Positions 9,888-18,554 are shown, counted from the first letter of the stretch. The stretch: 64,000 bases of DNA from Zoogloea oleivorans (GCA_030157785.1 JAOAUC010000080.1:1-64000); one strand, 5' to 3'. Translations and numbers: made by a program. Notes: a model not told the origin generated them from the sequence alone.

Positions 9888-10172
9888 ATGGGCAATGCAT
9901 TTTTCGTGGTCTGGCGGGAAAGCCTCGAAGCCTTCCAGACCGGCACCCTGCTGGTCGCCGCCATCGACCGGCTGATCGGTGCCGGCTGGCTGCCACCGTT
10001 GCTCGACCCGGTGTGGGACAGTTCGTGGCTCCTCGACGACACGCGCACCGGTGGCAAGCTGACTGCCGACTTCACCGGTTATCGGGCGCGGCCGGCCCTC
10101 GCCACGCTAATGGCCTGGGCGAGCTATTGGGGCGTAGTGATCGTCGCCCAGCGGAAAGCCCGCCATGGCTGA
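9888..10172 (+). pseudogene. ftrC: Internally truncated FTR1-type iron permease (FtrC-like)
   Basis: Position between ftrB and ftrD is that of the FTR1 permease, normally about 270-280 aa with seven membrane helices and two REXXE motifs. This frame has 94 codons. Residues 1-15 match the start of the permease, including one RESLE motif (residues 10-14). From about residue 16 on (QTGTLLVAAIDRLIGAGW, then DPVWDSSWLLDD and FTGYRARPALATL), it reads like the C-terminal end of the family. The frame is intact, has GGAG upstream of the ATG, and overlaps ftrD by 8 bases. The simplest reading is an in-frame internal deletion that removed the central helices; a sequencing or assembly gap, or a functional mini-protein, are alternatives. 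Called as a broken gene with moderate confidence. Confidence 0.6.
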
Positions 10173-11556
10173 ACAGTTGCTGCACTTTCACCGGCCGGCG
10201 CGCGCCGGAAAACTGGAACGAACCGGCCTTTTCCTGCGCCGCCACCGCACGCCGATCATCGCCGTGCAATGGCTGATCGTGCTGGCCTATACCGGGCTAC
10301 TGCTCATCCCGGCCTTTCTGCCACTGCCACCGGAAGACGCGCACATCTGGGACAACCTGCGGCTGGGCGCCCAGTTCTGCTTCTGGGGCTTGTGGTGGCC
10401 GGGGGTGATGATCGCCACGGTAGGCCTCGGCCGGGTGTGGTGCGGGCTGTTCTGCCCGGAAGGCTTCCTGTCCGAACGGGTCAGCCGCTACGGCCGCGGC
10501 AAGGCGCTGCCCGCCTGGCTCAAGTGGCCGGGCTGGCCCTTCGTCGCCTTCATCGGCACCACGGTGTATGGCCAACTGGTGAGCGTTTACGAATACCCGC
10601 AGGCAGCGCTGCTGGTGCTCGGCGGCTCGAGCGTCGTGGCGGTCGTCATCGGCCTGCTCTACGGCCGTGAAAAGCGCATCTGGTGCCGCTACCTGTGTCC
10701 GGCCTCGGGCGTCTTCGCCGTGCTGGCAAAGATCGCACCGCTGCACTACAAGGTGGATCGCACCGCCTGGGATCACCACAAGGGGGAGTTCGAGCCGGTC
10801 AATTGCGCGCCGCTGGTGGACATCCGCCGCATGAGCAGCGCGTCCGACTGCCACGCCTGCGGCCGCTGCGCCGGCCAGCGCAACGCGGTGGCGCTGTCGC
10901 GGCGCTCGCCCTTCGCCGAGGTGCTCGACCTGAGCACTCCGGCCCGTACCCTGGAAGCCCTGACCCTGCTCTACGGCGTGCTCGGGGTCGCCACGGCGGC
11001 CTTTCAGTGGACGCTCAGCCCGTGGTTCCTGCACGCCAAGCTGGCCATCGCCGAATGGCTGGTCGAGCACGAACATTTCACTCTGCTCGACAACGACGTG
11101 CCCTGGTGGCTACTGACTCATTACCCCGAGGCCAGCGACCTGTTCACCTGGCTCGATGGCGCGCTGATCAGCACCTACCTGGTTGGTGGTGGCTTCCTGC
11201 TCGGCAGCCTGCTGCTGCTCGGCCCGGCCATCGCCAGCCGCCTGACTGCAGACAAAGCACTAAGCTGGCAGCGCTTCACACTGGCCCTCACCCCACTGGC
11301 CGCCGCCAGTGTCATCCTCGGCCTGTCGATGCTCACCGTCAGCCACCTGAAGGCCGAGCATGTCTGGCTGGGCTGGCTGCCGGCCTTCCGCATCACGCTC
11401 CTGGGCGCCGGCTGCCTGGGCAGTCTGTGGTTGGTCACGAAGCTGCTTGGCCATTCCACTGCTGACCGCATCGCCCGAAGCCTGGCCGCAGCCGCCATGC
11501 TTCTCCCAATCAGTGCCATGGCCACACTATGGACGCTGGTCTTCTTTGTCTGGTAG
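10165..11556 (+). CDS. ftrD: Membrane polyferredoxin (FtrD-like 4Fe-4S protein)
   Basis: A 463-residue inner-membrane protein of the NosR/NapH/CcoG-like polyferredoxin group, proposed in Ftr systems to remove electrons released by iron oxidation during import. Several hydrophobic helices occur (about 32-52, 68-90, 125-165, and four more after residue 260). Cysteine motifs are CGLFCPEG (Cys93, Cys97), CRYLCPASG (Cys174, Cys178), Cys213, and CHACGRC (Cys229, 232, 235), followed by GQRN. Last gene of the cluster; its 5' end overlaps the truncated permease. Ends 10 bases before the convergent hyi. Confidence 0.87.
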   Translation: MAEQLLHFHRPARAGKLERTGLFLRRHRTPIIAVQWLIVLAYTGLLLIPAFLPLPPEDAHIWDNLRLGAQFCFWGLWWPGVMIATVGLGRVWCGLFCPEGFLSERVSRYGRGKALPAWLKWPGWPFVAFIGTTVYGQLVSVYEYPQAALLVLGGSSVVAVVIGLLYGREKRIWCRYLCPASGVFAVLAKIAPLHYKVDRTAWDHHKGEFEPVNCAPLVDIRRMSSASDCHACGRCAGQRNAVALSRRSPFAEVLDLSTPARTLEALTLLYGVLGVATAAFQWTLSPWFLHAKLAIAEWLVEHEHFTLLDNDVPWWLLTHYPEASDLFTWLDGALISTYLVGGGFLLGSLLLLGPAIASRLTADKALSWQRFTLALTPLAAASVILGLSMLTVSHLKAEHVWLGWLPAFRITLLGAGCLGSLWLVTKLLGHSTADRIARSLAAAAMLLPISAMATLWTLVFFVW

Positions 11557-11566
11557 CGGATCCTGA

Positions 11567-12331
11567 TCACATCCATCCAAAGGAATCCACGGTGGGCCCG
11601 GTCGGCACGTATTCGCAACCGATCCAGCCCGGGTAACCCAGCCTGCGCAGGTGGCTGAACAGGAATGGAAAGTTTATTTCGCCGGTGCCGGGCTGATGAC
11701 GTCCGGGATTATCGGCCAGCTGGATGTGGCCGATGCGCGGCAAGTGCGTCTCCAGCGTACGAGCCAGGTCGCCTTCCATCACCTGGGCGTGATAGATGTC
11801 GTACTGGAGGAACAGGTTTTCCCGCTCCGCCGCATCTAGCAAGGCGAGCGCCGGAGCCGTGCGGTCCACCAGGAAGCCCGGCGTATCGCGGCTGTTGAGA
11901 GGCTCGATGAGCACCTGGCCTCCGGTCGGGGCGAGCACATCCGCCGCGTGACGCAGGTTGTCCACCAGCGTCTGCGTCAGCAATCCTTCATCGACACCAG
12001 CCGGACGCAGCCCGGCCAGACAATTGACCCGCGTACAGCCCAGCCCTTCCGCGTAGCGCGCCGCCTCGGCAACCCCGTCGCGAAATTCACCGACCCGCTC
12101 CGGCAGACAGGCGATGCCCCGCTCACCCGCAGCCCAGTCGCCGGCCGGAAAATTGAACAGCACGACCTCGACACTGGCGCGCCTGGCCGCGTCGGCCACC
12201 TCGTCAAGCGGAAAAGCGTAGGGGAAATGGAATTCGACTCCCTTGAAGCCGCAAGCCGCCGCCGCGGCGAAACGTTCAAGAAAAGGCCGCTCCAGAAACA
12301 GGAAAGACAGGTTGGCAGAGAAGCGCAGCAT
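11567..12331 (-). CDS. hyi: Hydroxypyruvate isomerase family protein
   Basis: TIM-barrel sugar isomerase of the AP-endonuclease-2/xylose isomerase superfamily, 254 aa. Start MLRFSANLSFLF, the FKGVEFHFPY strand, NCLAGLRP, LIEPLNSRDTPGF (metal-binding Glu) and GHIQLADNPGRHQPGTGEI are the usual Hyi/OtnI marks. Hyi interconverts hydroxypyruvate and tartronate semialdehyde in glyoxylate use, which fits glcDEF about 4 kb away. No glyoxylate carboligase or tartronate semialdehyde reductase is in the window. Convergent with ftrD; the assignment between Hyi and related ketotetrose isomerases rests on similarity only. Confidence 0.9.
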   Translation of the reverse strand: MLRFSANLSFLFLERPFLERFAAAAACGFKGVEFHFPYAFPLDEVADAARRASVEVVLFNFPAGDWAAGERGIACLPERVGEFRDGVAEAARYAEGLGCTRVNCLAGLRPAGVDEGLLTQTLVDNLRHAADVLAPTGGQVLIEPLNSRDTPGFLVDRTAPALALLDAAERENLFLQYDIYHAQVMEGDLARTLETHLPRIGHIQLADNPGRHQPGTGEINFPFLFSHLRRLGYPGWIGCEYVPTGPTVDSFGWM

Positions 12332-12387
12332 GGGGAAAACTCCCGAAACAGGTCCGAATCACGCTCCTGCTTCGTGCAGGAACGCCC

Positions 12388-12423
12388 GGAACGGCAGTCT
12401 CAAGCGTCAAACCCTGCCGTTCC
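12388..12423. promoter_or_regulatory. 10-bp perfect inverted repeat upstream of pcnB
   Basis: GGAACGGCAG (12388-12397) and CTGCCGTTCC (12414-12423) are perfect inverted copies with a 16-base spacer, in the divergent region between hyi and pcnB. A TATCAT -10-like hexamer follows at 12430. No T tract follows, so it is not a typical terminator. It may be an operator for either gene or an mRNA hairpin. Confidence 0.4.
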
Positions 12424-12469
12424 ATGGGTTATCATGCGCGACTTGAACAAAATAATCCAAGCCCCGCCA

Positions 12470-13810
12470 ATGATCCGCAAACTGCTGCGCCGCGTGTTTC
12501 GCCGCGCCGCACCCGCCAATGCCCTTCCCGAAGCCGCCGTGATTCCGGTGGCCCGCCACGGCGTCCGCCGGGAACATATTTCACCCGCAGCCAACAAAGT
12601 CTGCTCGGTCCTCCAGGAAGGCGGCCACAAGGCCTACGTGGTCGGTGGTGCGGTTCGCGACATCATCGTCGGCCATACCCCCAAGGATTTCGACGTCGCC
12701 ACCAGCGCCACGCCGGAGCAGGTCCGCGCCCTCTTCCGCCGCTCCCGCATCATCGGGCGCCGCTTCAAGATCGTGCATGTGATGAGCGGCTCGGAGACTA
12801 TCGAAGTCTCCACCTTCCGCGCCATGCAGGACGCCGAATCCACCGAAACCGACGAACACGGCCGGGTGCTGCGCGACAACGTGTTCGGTTCCATGGCCGA
12901 AGACGCCACCCGCCGCGACTTCACCGTCAACGCCCTGTACTACGACCCGAGCGACGAAACCATCGTCGATTACCACCACGGCGTGGCCGACTTGCAGCAG
13001 AAAACCCTGCGCATGATCGGCGACCCGCGCGTGCGCTATCGTGAAGATCCGGTGCGCATGCTGCGCGCCGCGCGCCTCGGGGCAAAACTGGGCCTGTCCA
13101 TCGACCCGGCCGCCCGCGCGCCGATCCGCGAAATGGCCGAACTCCTCGAAAACGTGCCGCCGGCGCGCCTCTTCGACGAGATGCTCAAGCTGCTGATGTC
13201 TGGCCACGCCGTCAAATGCCTCAAGCAACTGCGTGAAGAAGGCCTGCACCATGGCCTCCTGCCCCTCCTCGACGTGATCCTCGAACAACCCATGGGCGAA
13301 CGCTTCGTGTGGCTGTCCCTCGAAAACACCGACGATCGCGTGCGCCAGGGCAAGCCCGTGTCTCCCGGCTTCCTCTTTGCCACGCTGCTGTGGCACGAGG
13401 TGCTGGCCGACTGGGAGGCGCGCAAGGCCAAGGGTGAATACTCCCAGCCGGCGCTGTTCGAAGCCATGGATGCGGTGCTCGAACGCCAGTCCGGCAAGCT
13501 CGCCATCACCCGCCGCATCGCTGGCGACATAAAAGACATCTGGTCCCTGCAGCCGCGCTTCGACAAGCGCGCCGGCAAAACGCCCCATCGTTTGCTCGAA
13601 CAGCCGCGCTATCGCGCCGGCTGGGACTTCCTGCGTCTGCGCGCCCAGTCCGGCGAGCTCCCGATGGAACTGCCCGACTGGTGGGAAGCCTTTGCTGACG
13701 CCCATCCGGAAGCCCGCGAGAACATGCTGGTGCCCGACAAGGCCGGCGTCGCCAAAAAGCGTCGGCGTCGCAAAAAACCTGCCGCTGCTGCAGCTCCGGG
13801 CAACGAATGA
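12470..13810 (+). CDS. pcnB: Polynucleotide adenylyltransferase PcnB (poly(A) polymerase I)
   Basis: Adds 3' poly(A) tails to RNAs, promoting their decay. The 446-residue class II nucleotidyltransferase has the head-domain signature GGAVRDIIVGHTPKDFDVATSA (catalytic Asp pair in DFD), then RRDFTVNALYYD, and RYREDPVRMLRAARLGAKL, which is typical of PcnB. It ends in a basic tail (KKRRRRKK). The arginine-rich N-terminus from ATG 12470 is normal for PcnB; the frame is open much further upstream, but that part overlaps hyi antisense. It overlaps folK by four bases (ATGA), the standard pcnB-folK pair. Confidence 0.96.
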   Translation: MIRKLLRRVFRRAAPANALPEAAVIPVARHGVRREHISPAANKVCSVLQEGGHKAYVVGGAVRDIIVGHTPKDFDVATSATPEQVRALFRRSRIIGRRFKIVHVMSGSETIEVSTFRAMQDAESTETDEHGRVLRDNVFGSMAEDATRRDFTVNALYYDPSDETIVDYHHGVADLQQKTLRMIGDPRVRYREDPVRMLRAARLGAKLGLSIDPAARAPIREMAELLENVPPARLFDEMLKLLMSGHAVKCLKQLREEGLHHGLLPLLDVILEQPMGERFVWLSLENTDDRVRQGKPVSPGFLFATLLWHEVLADWEARKAKGEYSQPALFEAMDAVLERQSGKLAITRRIAGDIKDIWSLQPRFDKRAGKTPHRLLEQPRYRAGWDFLRLRAQSGELPMELPDWWEAFADAHPEARENMLVPDKAGVAKKRRRRKKPAAAAAPGNE

Positions 13811-14313
13811 GTTCGACCCAGCCTGTGCGCGTCCGCGCCTTCGTGGCGCTGGGCGCCAACATCGGCGAGCCCGTCAAGCACCTGCGGGCTGCCGTCGAAG
13901 ACCTGTCCACGCTGCCCGACACCCGTGTCGCAGCCCGCTCATCCCTTTACCGCAGTGCGCCGGTGGGCCTGCTCAACCAGCCGGACTTCATCAATGCGGT
14001 AGTGGCCGTCGATACGGGCTTGTCGCCCCTTGAACTGCTCCGCGCACTCCTTGCCATCGAAGCCCGTCACGGCCGGGTACGCAGCGTTCCCAACGCCCCG
14101 CGCACTCTCGACCTCGACCTGCTGCTGCACGGTGACAGCCGCCTGGACAGCACCGAACTGACCCTCCCCCACCCGCGCATGCATCAGCGTGCCTTCGTGC
14201 TGCTACCGCTGCTCGAAATCGCGCCGGACCTGCACCTGCCCGGCCTCGGCGCAGCCCGCGATTACCTCTCCTCCGTCACCGACCAGGCCATCACGCGCAG
14301 CGAGCCCCTGTAA
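13807..14313 (+). CDS. folK: 2-amino-4-hydroxy-6-hydroxymethyldihydropteridine pyrophosphokinase
   Basis: HPPK of folate synthesis: transfers pyrophosphate from ATP to the hydroxymethyl dihydropterin. 168 aa. The N-terminal FVALGANIGEP, the SLYRSAPVG segment, DFINAVVAVDTGL, and the signature RTLDLDLLLHG followed by LPHPRMHQRAFVL match the family. Coupled by overlap to pcnB upstream and by TAATG to the DUF486 gene downstream. Confidence 0.97.
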   Translation: MSSTQPVRVRAFVALGANIGEPVKHLRAAVEDLSTLPDTRVAARSSLYRSAPVGLLNQPDFINAVVAVDTGLSPLELLRALLAIEARHGRVRSVPNAPRTLDLDLLLHGDSRLDSTELTLPHPRMHQRAFVLLPLLEIAPDLHLPGLGAARDYLSSVTDQAITRSEPL

Positions 14314-14654
14314 TGCCGATCTGGGTCCAGACCGCCCTCTTGCTGGCGGCCTCCAACGTCTTCATGACCTTCGCCTGGTACGGGCACCTCAAGAACCTGT
14401 CCACCTCGCCCTGGTACATCGCCGCCTTCATAAGCTGGGGCATCGCGCTCTTCGAGTACCTGTTGCAGGTTCCGGCCAACCGCATCGGCGCGCAGGAACT
14501 CAACATCGCCCAACTGAAGATCATGCAGGAGGTGATCACCCTCACGGTGTTCGTGCCCTTTGCATTTTTCTACATGCAGGAGCCCCTCAAGCTTGACTAT
14601 CTGTGGGCGGCCCTGTGTATCCTAGGCGCCGTTTACTTCATCTTCCGCGCCTGA
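14313..14654 (+). CDS. DUF486 family small membrane protein
   Basis: A 113-residue protein with four hydrophobic segments (about residues 5-23, 34-54, 68-88, 94-111), matching the DUF486 / DMT-like family of small inner-membrane proteins. Recognisable segments are FMTFAWYGHL, SWGIALFEY and PANRIG. Function is unknown. The start codon overlaps the folK stop (TAATG). Confidence 0.85.
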   Translation: MPIWVQTALLLAASNVFMTFAWYGHLKNLSTSPWYIAAFISWGIALFEYLLQVPANRIGAQELNIAQLKIMQEVITLTVFVPFAFFYMQEPLKLDYLWAALCILGAVYFIFRA

Positions 14655-14671
14655 AAGGCGAAGTCATCCCC

Positions 14672-15310
14672 ATGCTCGAAAAAGCGCGCTACATCGTCGT
14701 GGAAGGCCCCATCGGCGCCGGCAAGACCACGCTCGCCCGGCGCCTGGCCGATCGCCTCAATGCCGAGATGCTGATGGAGAATCCGGCCGCCAACGCCTTC
14801 CTCGGACGCTTCTACCAGAACATGGAACGCTGGGGCCTGCCGACCCAGATCGCCTTCCTGTTCCAGCGCAGCGAACAGCTGGCCCGCTTCGCCCAGAGCC
14901 ACGACCCGCACAAGCGCGTGGTGTCCGACTTCCTGATCGACAAGGACCCGCTCTTTGCCGAACTGACCCTTGCCGAAGACGAACTGCAGCTTTACCGCCA
15001 GCTTTACGAGCGCCTCAAGCCCACCGTGCGCAAGCCTGATCTGGTCATCTACCTGCAGGCCCAGCCGGACATCCTGATCGACCGGGTGCGCAAACGCGGG
15101 GTCGAATCCGAGCGCAAGATCAGCGAGTCCTACCTGCAGCGGGTTGCCGAGCGCTACGCCACCTTCTTCCATCATTACGATGCCGCGCCGCTGTTCATCG
15201 TCAATGCCGAGTCCCTCAACCCGGTGGACAAGGACGAGGACTTCGAGCTGCTTTATTCCCGCCTGCTCGCCATGCGCAGCTACCGGGAATTCTTCGGCTA
15301 CTCCGCCTGA
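14672..15310 (+). CDS. Deoxynucleoside kinase family protein
   Basis: P-loop kinase of the deoxyadenosine/deoxyguanosine kinase family, 212 aa, phosphorylating deoxynucleosides with ATP for salvage. The Walker A motif GPIGAGKTT lies at residues 11-19, followed by MENPAANAFLGRFYQN, a DFLIDKDPLFA segment, and the lid-type RVRKRGVESERKI. The ATG at 14672 puts the P-loop at the usual place. It sits between folK and panB, a frequent arrangement in betaproteobacteria. Substrate preference cannot be read from the sequence. Confidence 0.88.
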   Translation: MLEKARYIVVEGPIGAGKTTLARRLADRLNAEMLMENPAANAFLGRFYQNMERWGLPTQIAFLFQRSEQLARFAQSHDPHKRVVSDFLIDKDPLFAELTLAEDELQLYRQLYERLKPTVRKPDLVIYLQAQPDILIDRVRKRGVESERKISESYLQRVAERYATFFHHYDAAPLFIVNAESLNPVDKDEDFELLYSRLLAMRSYREFFGYSA

Positions 15311-15402
15311 CCCCATCGTCATTTCCGGCCCTTCGCAGCCGGCATTGGCACTTGTGCCATGCACAAGATTGGGGTTAACTGCCGCCGCGAGGAGGAACAG
15401 CA

Positions 15403-16221
15403 ATGAGCTACCTGCAAGAAAACAATAAACCCGTCACCCTTTTCGAGCTCGGCAAGATGCGCGCCGAGGGCCGCAAGATCGTCATGCTCACCGGCTACGA
15501 CGCCAGCTTTGCGGCGCTGCTCGAGCGCTGTGGCGTCGACGTCATCCTGGTTGGCGACTCCCTCGGCAACGTGCTGCAGGGGCAGAAGACGACCCTGCCG
15601 GTGACCATGGAACACATGGTCTATCACACCGAGTGCGTGGCCCGCGGCTGTACGCGCCCGCTGATCGTCTCCGACATGCCCTTCGGCAGCTATGCCGAAA
15701 GCCCGGCCCAGGCCATGCGCAACGCCGCTCGCCTGATGGCCGCCGGCGCACAGATGGTCAAGCTGGAAGGCGGTGCCTTCATGGCCGAAACCGTGCGCTT
15801 CCTGGTCGAGCGCGGCGTGCCCGTGTGCGCCCACATCGGCCTCACACCGCAGTCGGTGCACCAACTGGGCGGTTATCGCGTGCAGGGGCGCAGCGAAGAA
15901 AGCGCCGCCATCCTGAAGGCCGACGCCCAAGCCCTCGAACAGGCAGGTGCGGCGCTGATCGTCATGGAAATGGTGCCCGCGACACTGGCCGCCGATGTCA
16001 CCACCAGCCTCACCTCGATGGCCACCATCGGCATCGGTGCCGGTGCAGACTGTCATGGTCAGGTACTGGTACTGCACGATCTGATCGGCGTCTTCCACGG
16101 CAAGCGCCCGCGCTTCGCCAAGAACTTCATGGAAGGTGCGTCGAGCATCGACGAGGCGGTCACACGCTACGTCACCGACGTCAAGGACAGCCGTTTCCCC
16201 GGCCCCGAACACAGCTACTGA
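15403..16221 (+). CDS. panB: 3-methyl-2-oxobutanoate hydroxymethyltransferase
   Basis: First committed step of pantothenate synthesis: adds a hydroxymethyl group from methylene-tetrahydrofolate to ketoisovalerate, giving ketopantoate. 272 aa, the normal size. Metal-binding and active-site signatures are [35 protein letters not shown], and [21 protein letters not shown] precedes the ATG at 15403. Followed by panC after 8 bases. Confidence 0.97.
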   Translation: MSYLQENNKPVTLFELGKMRAEGRKIVMLTGYDASFAALLERCGVDVILVGDSLGNVLQGQKTTLPVTMEHMVYHTECVARGCTRPLIVSDMPFGSYAESPAQAMRNAARLMAAGAQMVKLEGGAFMAETVRFLVERGVPVCAHIGLTPQSVHQLGGYRVQGRSEESAAILKADAQALEQAGAALIVMEMVPATLAADVTTSLTSMATIGIGAGADCHGQVLVLHDLIGVFHGKRPRFAKNFMEGASSIDEAVTRYVTDVKDSRFPGPEHSY

Positions 16222-16229
16222 GATCCGTC

Positions 16230-17054
16230 ATGCAGATCCATCACACCATCGCCAGCCTGCGCGCCGCCCTGGCCGACGCCGATCGCATCGCCTTCGTACC
16301 GACTATGGGCAACCTCCACGATGGCCACATCGATCTGATGCGCCAGGCCCGCGAGCGGGCCGGCACGGTGGTCGCCAGCATCTTCGTGAATCGCCTGCAG
16401 TTCGGCCCGAAGGAAGATTTCGACAAGTACCCGCGGACCTTCGAGAACGACTGCGCGCGGCTTGCTGCCGCCGGCGTCGATCACCTCTTTGCGCCGGACG
16501 AGAAGGAAATGTATCCGGCCCCCCAGCGCTACCACGTCGAGCCCGACCCGGCCCACGTGAATATCCTGGAAGGTGCGGTGCGTGCCGGGCACTTCGGCGG
16601 CGTCGCCACCGTGGTGCTCAAACTCTTCAACATCGTGCAGCCGGATGTCGCCCTGTTCGGCAAGAAGGACTACCAGCAGTTGATGGTCCTCTCGAACATG
16701 GTGCGAGAGCTCGCCCTGCCCATCGAGATTGTGGCCGGTGAAACCATCCGCGCCGACGACGGCCTGGCCCTGTCTTCACGCAATGGCTACCTGAGCACGG
16801 CAGAACGCGCCGAGGCACCGCGCCTCAACCGGCAACTGGTGTGGATTCGCGAAAAGCTGGCCGCCGGCGAGACGAACTTGCTGCGCCTCGAGACCGAGGC
16901 AATGGCGGAACTTGCCGCCCATGGCTGGCACCCGGACTACATCGCCATTCGCCGCCGCAGCGACCTGCAAGCCCCGCAAGGTGGTGAAACACTGGTGGTG
17001 CTGGCCGCCGCCAAGCTGGGCAACACCCGGCTGATCGACAACCTGGAAATCTGA
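16230..17054 (+). CDS. panC: Pantothenate synthetase
   Basis: ATP-dependent ligation of pantoate and beta-alanine. 274 aa. Nucleotidyltransferase fold with [10 protein letters not shown] (HIGH-like), [27 protein letters not shown] (KMSKS-equivalent region nearby) and LALSSRN. In the standard motif FVNPxQFGPxED the Pro is Arg here (FVNRLQFG), which is seen in some beta family members. Second gene of panBC; ends 1 base before the convergent gene at 17056. Confidence 0.97.
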   Translation: MQIHHTIASLRAALADADRIAFVPTMGNLHDGHIDLMRQARERAGTVVASIFVNRLQFGPKEDFDKYPRTFENDCARLAAAGVDHLFAPDEKEMYPAPQRYHVEPDPAHVNILEGAVRAGHFGGVATVVLKLFNIVQPDVALFGKKDYQQLMVLSNMVRELALPIEIVAGETIRADDGLALSSRNGYLSTAERAEAPRLNRQLVWIREKLAAGETNLLRLETEAMAELAAHGWHPDYIAIRRRSDLQAPQGGETLVVLAAAKLGNTRLIDNLEI

Positions 17055-17055
17055 C

Positions 17056-17535
17056 TCAGGTGGTGGGGTGAAAACTGGCGATGACCAGCGAGTCCCCCGC
17101 CTGCTCCCGCCGACGGATCTGCCCGAAATACTCGGCAATCTCCATGCATTGGCGGATGTCTTCGAGCAAATACTGGCGCATGCCCACGCACAGGGCCATT
17201 TCACTTACGGCCGGTTCGGCAGCGCAAGCCGTGCGTATCGCCCGCACCACCTCGGTGTAAACGGGATCCCGCGCCAGCAGCACGGCCAGGCGCACACGTA
17301 CATGTGGCGCAACCCGCGACTTTACGGGGTAGCGCTCCAGCCGCTGACAGGCCTGCAAAACACTCTCGCGCACCTGCCGATGCCGCCCGCGCGTCTGTTC
17401 ATTGCTCATGCGGACCAGCGATGCCTCCCAGTCCGGGGGAATCCGCAGCTTGTCGTGCGCGCGCTCGCGCCACGCCTGCCAGCCGATGATCGCCAGGGCC
17501 AACAGCCCCAGGCAGGTAACAATGAGGGTATGCAT
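17056..17535 (-). CDS. Uncharacterised membrane-anchored protein
   Basis: A 159-residue protein with one N-terminal membrane segment (about residues 4-20, LIVTCLGLLALAIIGWQAW) and a soluble cytoplasmic-type remainder rich in Arg, Glu and helices. No domain is recognised. It follows two orphan response regulators on the same strand, and palindromes occupy its upstream region, so it may be one of their targets; that is inference. Confidence 0.6.
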   Translation of the reverse strand: MHTLIVTCLGLLALAIIGWQAWRERAHDKLRIPPDWEASLVRMSNEQTRGRHRQVRESVLQACQRLERYPVKSRVAPHVRVRLAVLLARDPVYTEVVRAIRTACAAEPAVSEMALCVGMRQYLLEDIRQCMEIAEYFGQIRRREQAGDSLVIASFHPTT

Positions 17536-17552
17536 GATCCGGCTCCGTCCAA

Positions 17553-17593
17553 CGAGTACTGATACTCGGAGCTTAGGTGCCGGAGATCTCCGG
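17553..17593. promoter_or_regulatory. Two palindromes upstream of the membrane-anchored gene
   Basis: CGAGTA-CTGA-TACTCG (17553-17568) and the perfect 14-base palindrome CCGGAGATCTCCGG (17580-17593) lie 18-58 bases upstream of the ATG at 17535. The first contains TACTGA, the core of the tandem repeat found upstream of the neighbouring regulator at 18518-18536. Probably protein-binding sites; unproven. Confidence 0.4.
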
Positions 17594-17681
17594 TGCGGCC
17601 GAATACATCACACTGGCCTGCGAATGCACCACGCCGGGGCGGTGAGCGAGAACTCGGTCACACTGCTCGCCGCCGGGCGAC

Positions 17682-18440
17682 TCAGGCCGCAACACCCGTC
17701 TCGTCTTCCAGCATGTGGCTCTCCGGGCTTGGCAACGAAACATCCCAATCCGCCCCGACCCGATCCAGACGGTAGCCGTTGCCGTAGGCCGCACTCAGCC
17801 GGAAGCCAGCCTCCGGCCGCAGGCCGAGCTTGCGGCGGATCCGGCTGACATGCGTATCGACCGTGCGGGACGTGGTGGAAAGACTGCTACCCCACACAGA
17901 TTCCAGCAAATGCGCCCGGGACATGACCCGCCCCTGGTTCCTGAACAGGAACAGGCTCAACTCGAACTCCTTGTCGGTCATCGTCACCGGGACACCATCG
18001 ACATGAACCCGCTTGGCAACGATATCGAAACGGTAGGGGTCGGTATTGGAGAGGGTCGCGCGACTAAAATGGGCCGGCAACCGGCGCCGAAGCACGGCGC
18101 CAACCCGCGCCACGAGCTCCCTGCAGCGGACCGAGCTGCCAATAAAATCGTCCGCACCTGACGACAGGGCCTCAACGAGTTCCTCCTCGCTATCACTGCA
18201 ATTGATGAAGATCACCGATGACTTTCCACCGGGCATGGAACGCAACCTCATCAACAGCTGGGTTCCCTTTCCTCCCATCGTGTTCCACTCGATCAGGAAT
18301 AGGTCGAAGCTCTCGCGGGAGGCATCGCGGAGAAGATCCCGGTGGTCCTCAAAGAAATGGACGCGATGTCCCGCATTCTCAAGCGCGCACCTTAGCGGCT
18401 CCGCCTGCCCGGAATCTGCTTGGAGCAGGGCCAAACGCAT
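17682..18440 (-). CDS. OmpR-type response regulator with degenerate receiver
   Basis: 252 aa: receiver-like domain (about 1-115), then a winged-helix DNA-binding domain (about 135-232) with TDKEFELSLFLFRN, SRTVDTHVSRIRRKLGL and YGNGYRL, typical of OmpR/PhoB. The receiver lacks key residues: the phospho-acceptor Asp is Glu51 (FLIEWNTMG), the conserved Lys is Gly101 (DFIGSS), and the acidic pocket reads QAD. It probably acts without phosphorylation or is locked by the Glu. No histidine kinase is next to it. It follows a second, related regulator on the same strand. Confidence 0.85.
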   Translation of the reverse strand: MRLALLQADSGQAEPLRCALENAGHRVHFFEDHRDLLRDASRESFDLFLIEWNTMGGKGTQLLMRLRSMPGGKSSVIFINCSDSEEELVEALSSGADDFIGSSVRCRELVARVGAVLRRRLPAHFSRATLSNTDPYRFDIVAKRVHVDGVPVTMTDKEFELSLFLFRNQGRVMSRAHLLESVWGSSLSTTSRTVDTHVSRIRRKLGLRPEAGFRLSAAYGNGYRLDRVGADWDVSLPSPESHMLEDETGVAA

Positions 18441-18517
18441 GAAAGATCTCCCTAATCAGCCACAGCCACAAAGGACTATGTGCCCGATTATGCTAAACAA
18501 GCATGATCGCCAAGGGA

Positions 18518-18536
18518 AATACTGACCAATACTGAC
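18518..18536. promoter_or_regulatory. Tandem 10-bp direct repeat upstream of the degenerate regulator
   Basis: AATACTGAC occurs at 18518-18526 and again at 18528-18536, ten bases apart, about one helical turn. OmpR/PhoB regulators bind such head-to-tail half-sites. It lies 78 bases upstream of the start at 18440, suggesting autoregulation or control by the second regulator. Confidence 0.45.
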
Positions 18537-18554
18537 GAGCACCGGGAGCGCTGG

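Noticed and set aside
11948-12469. N-terminal extension of PcnB by 174 codons
   Set aside because: The extension overlaps hyi antisense and does not match poly(A) polymerase; the ATG at 12470 gives the normal protein.
12581-13705. 374-codon frame opposite pcnB
   Set aside because: Antisense to a highly conserved gene, no ribosome site or domain.
15346-15366. TGGCAC...GCAC resembling a sigma-54 promoter before panB
   Set aside because: The GG-to-GC spacing is 12 bases rather than the required 10; TGGCACTTGTGCCA is simply a short palindrome.
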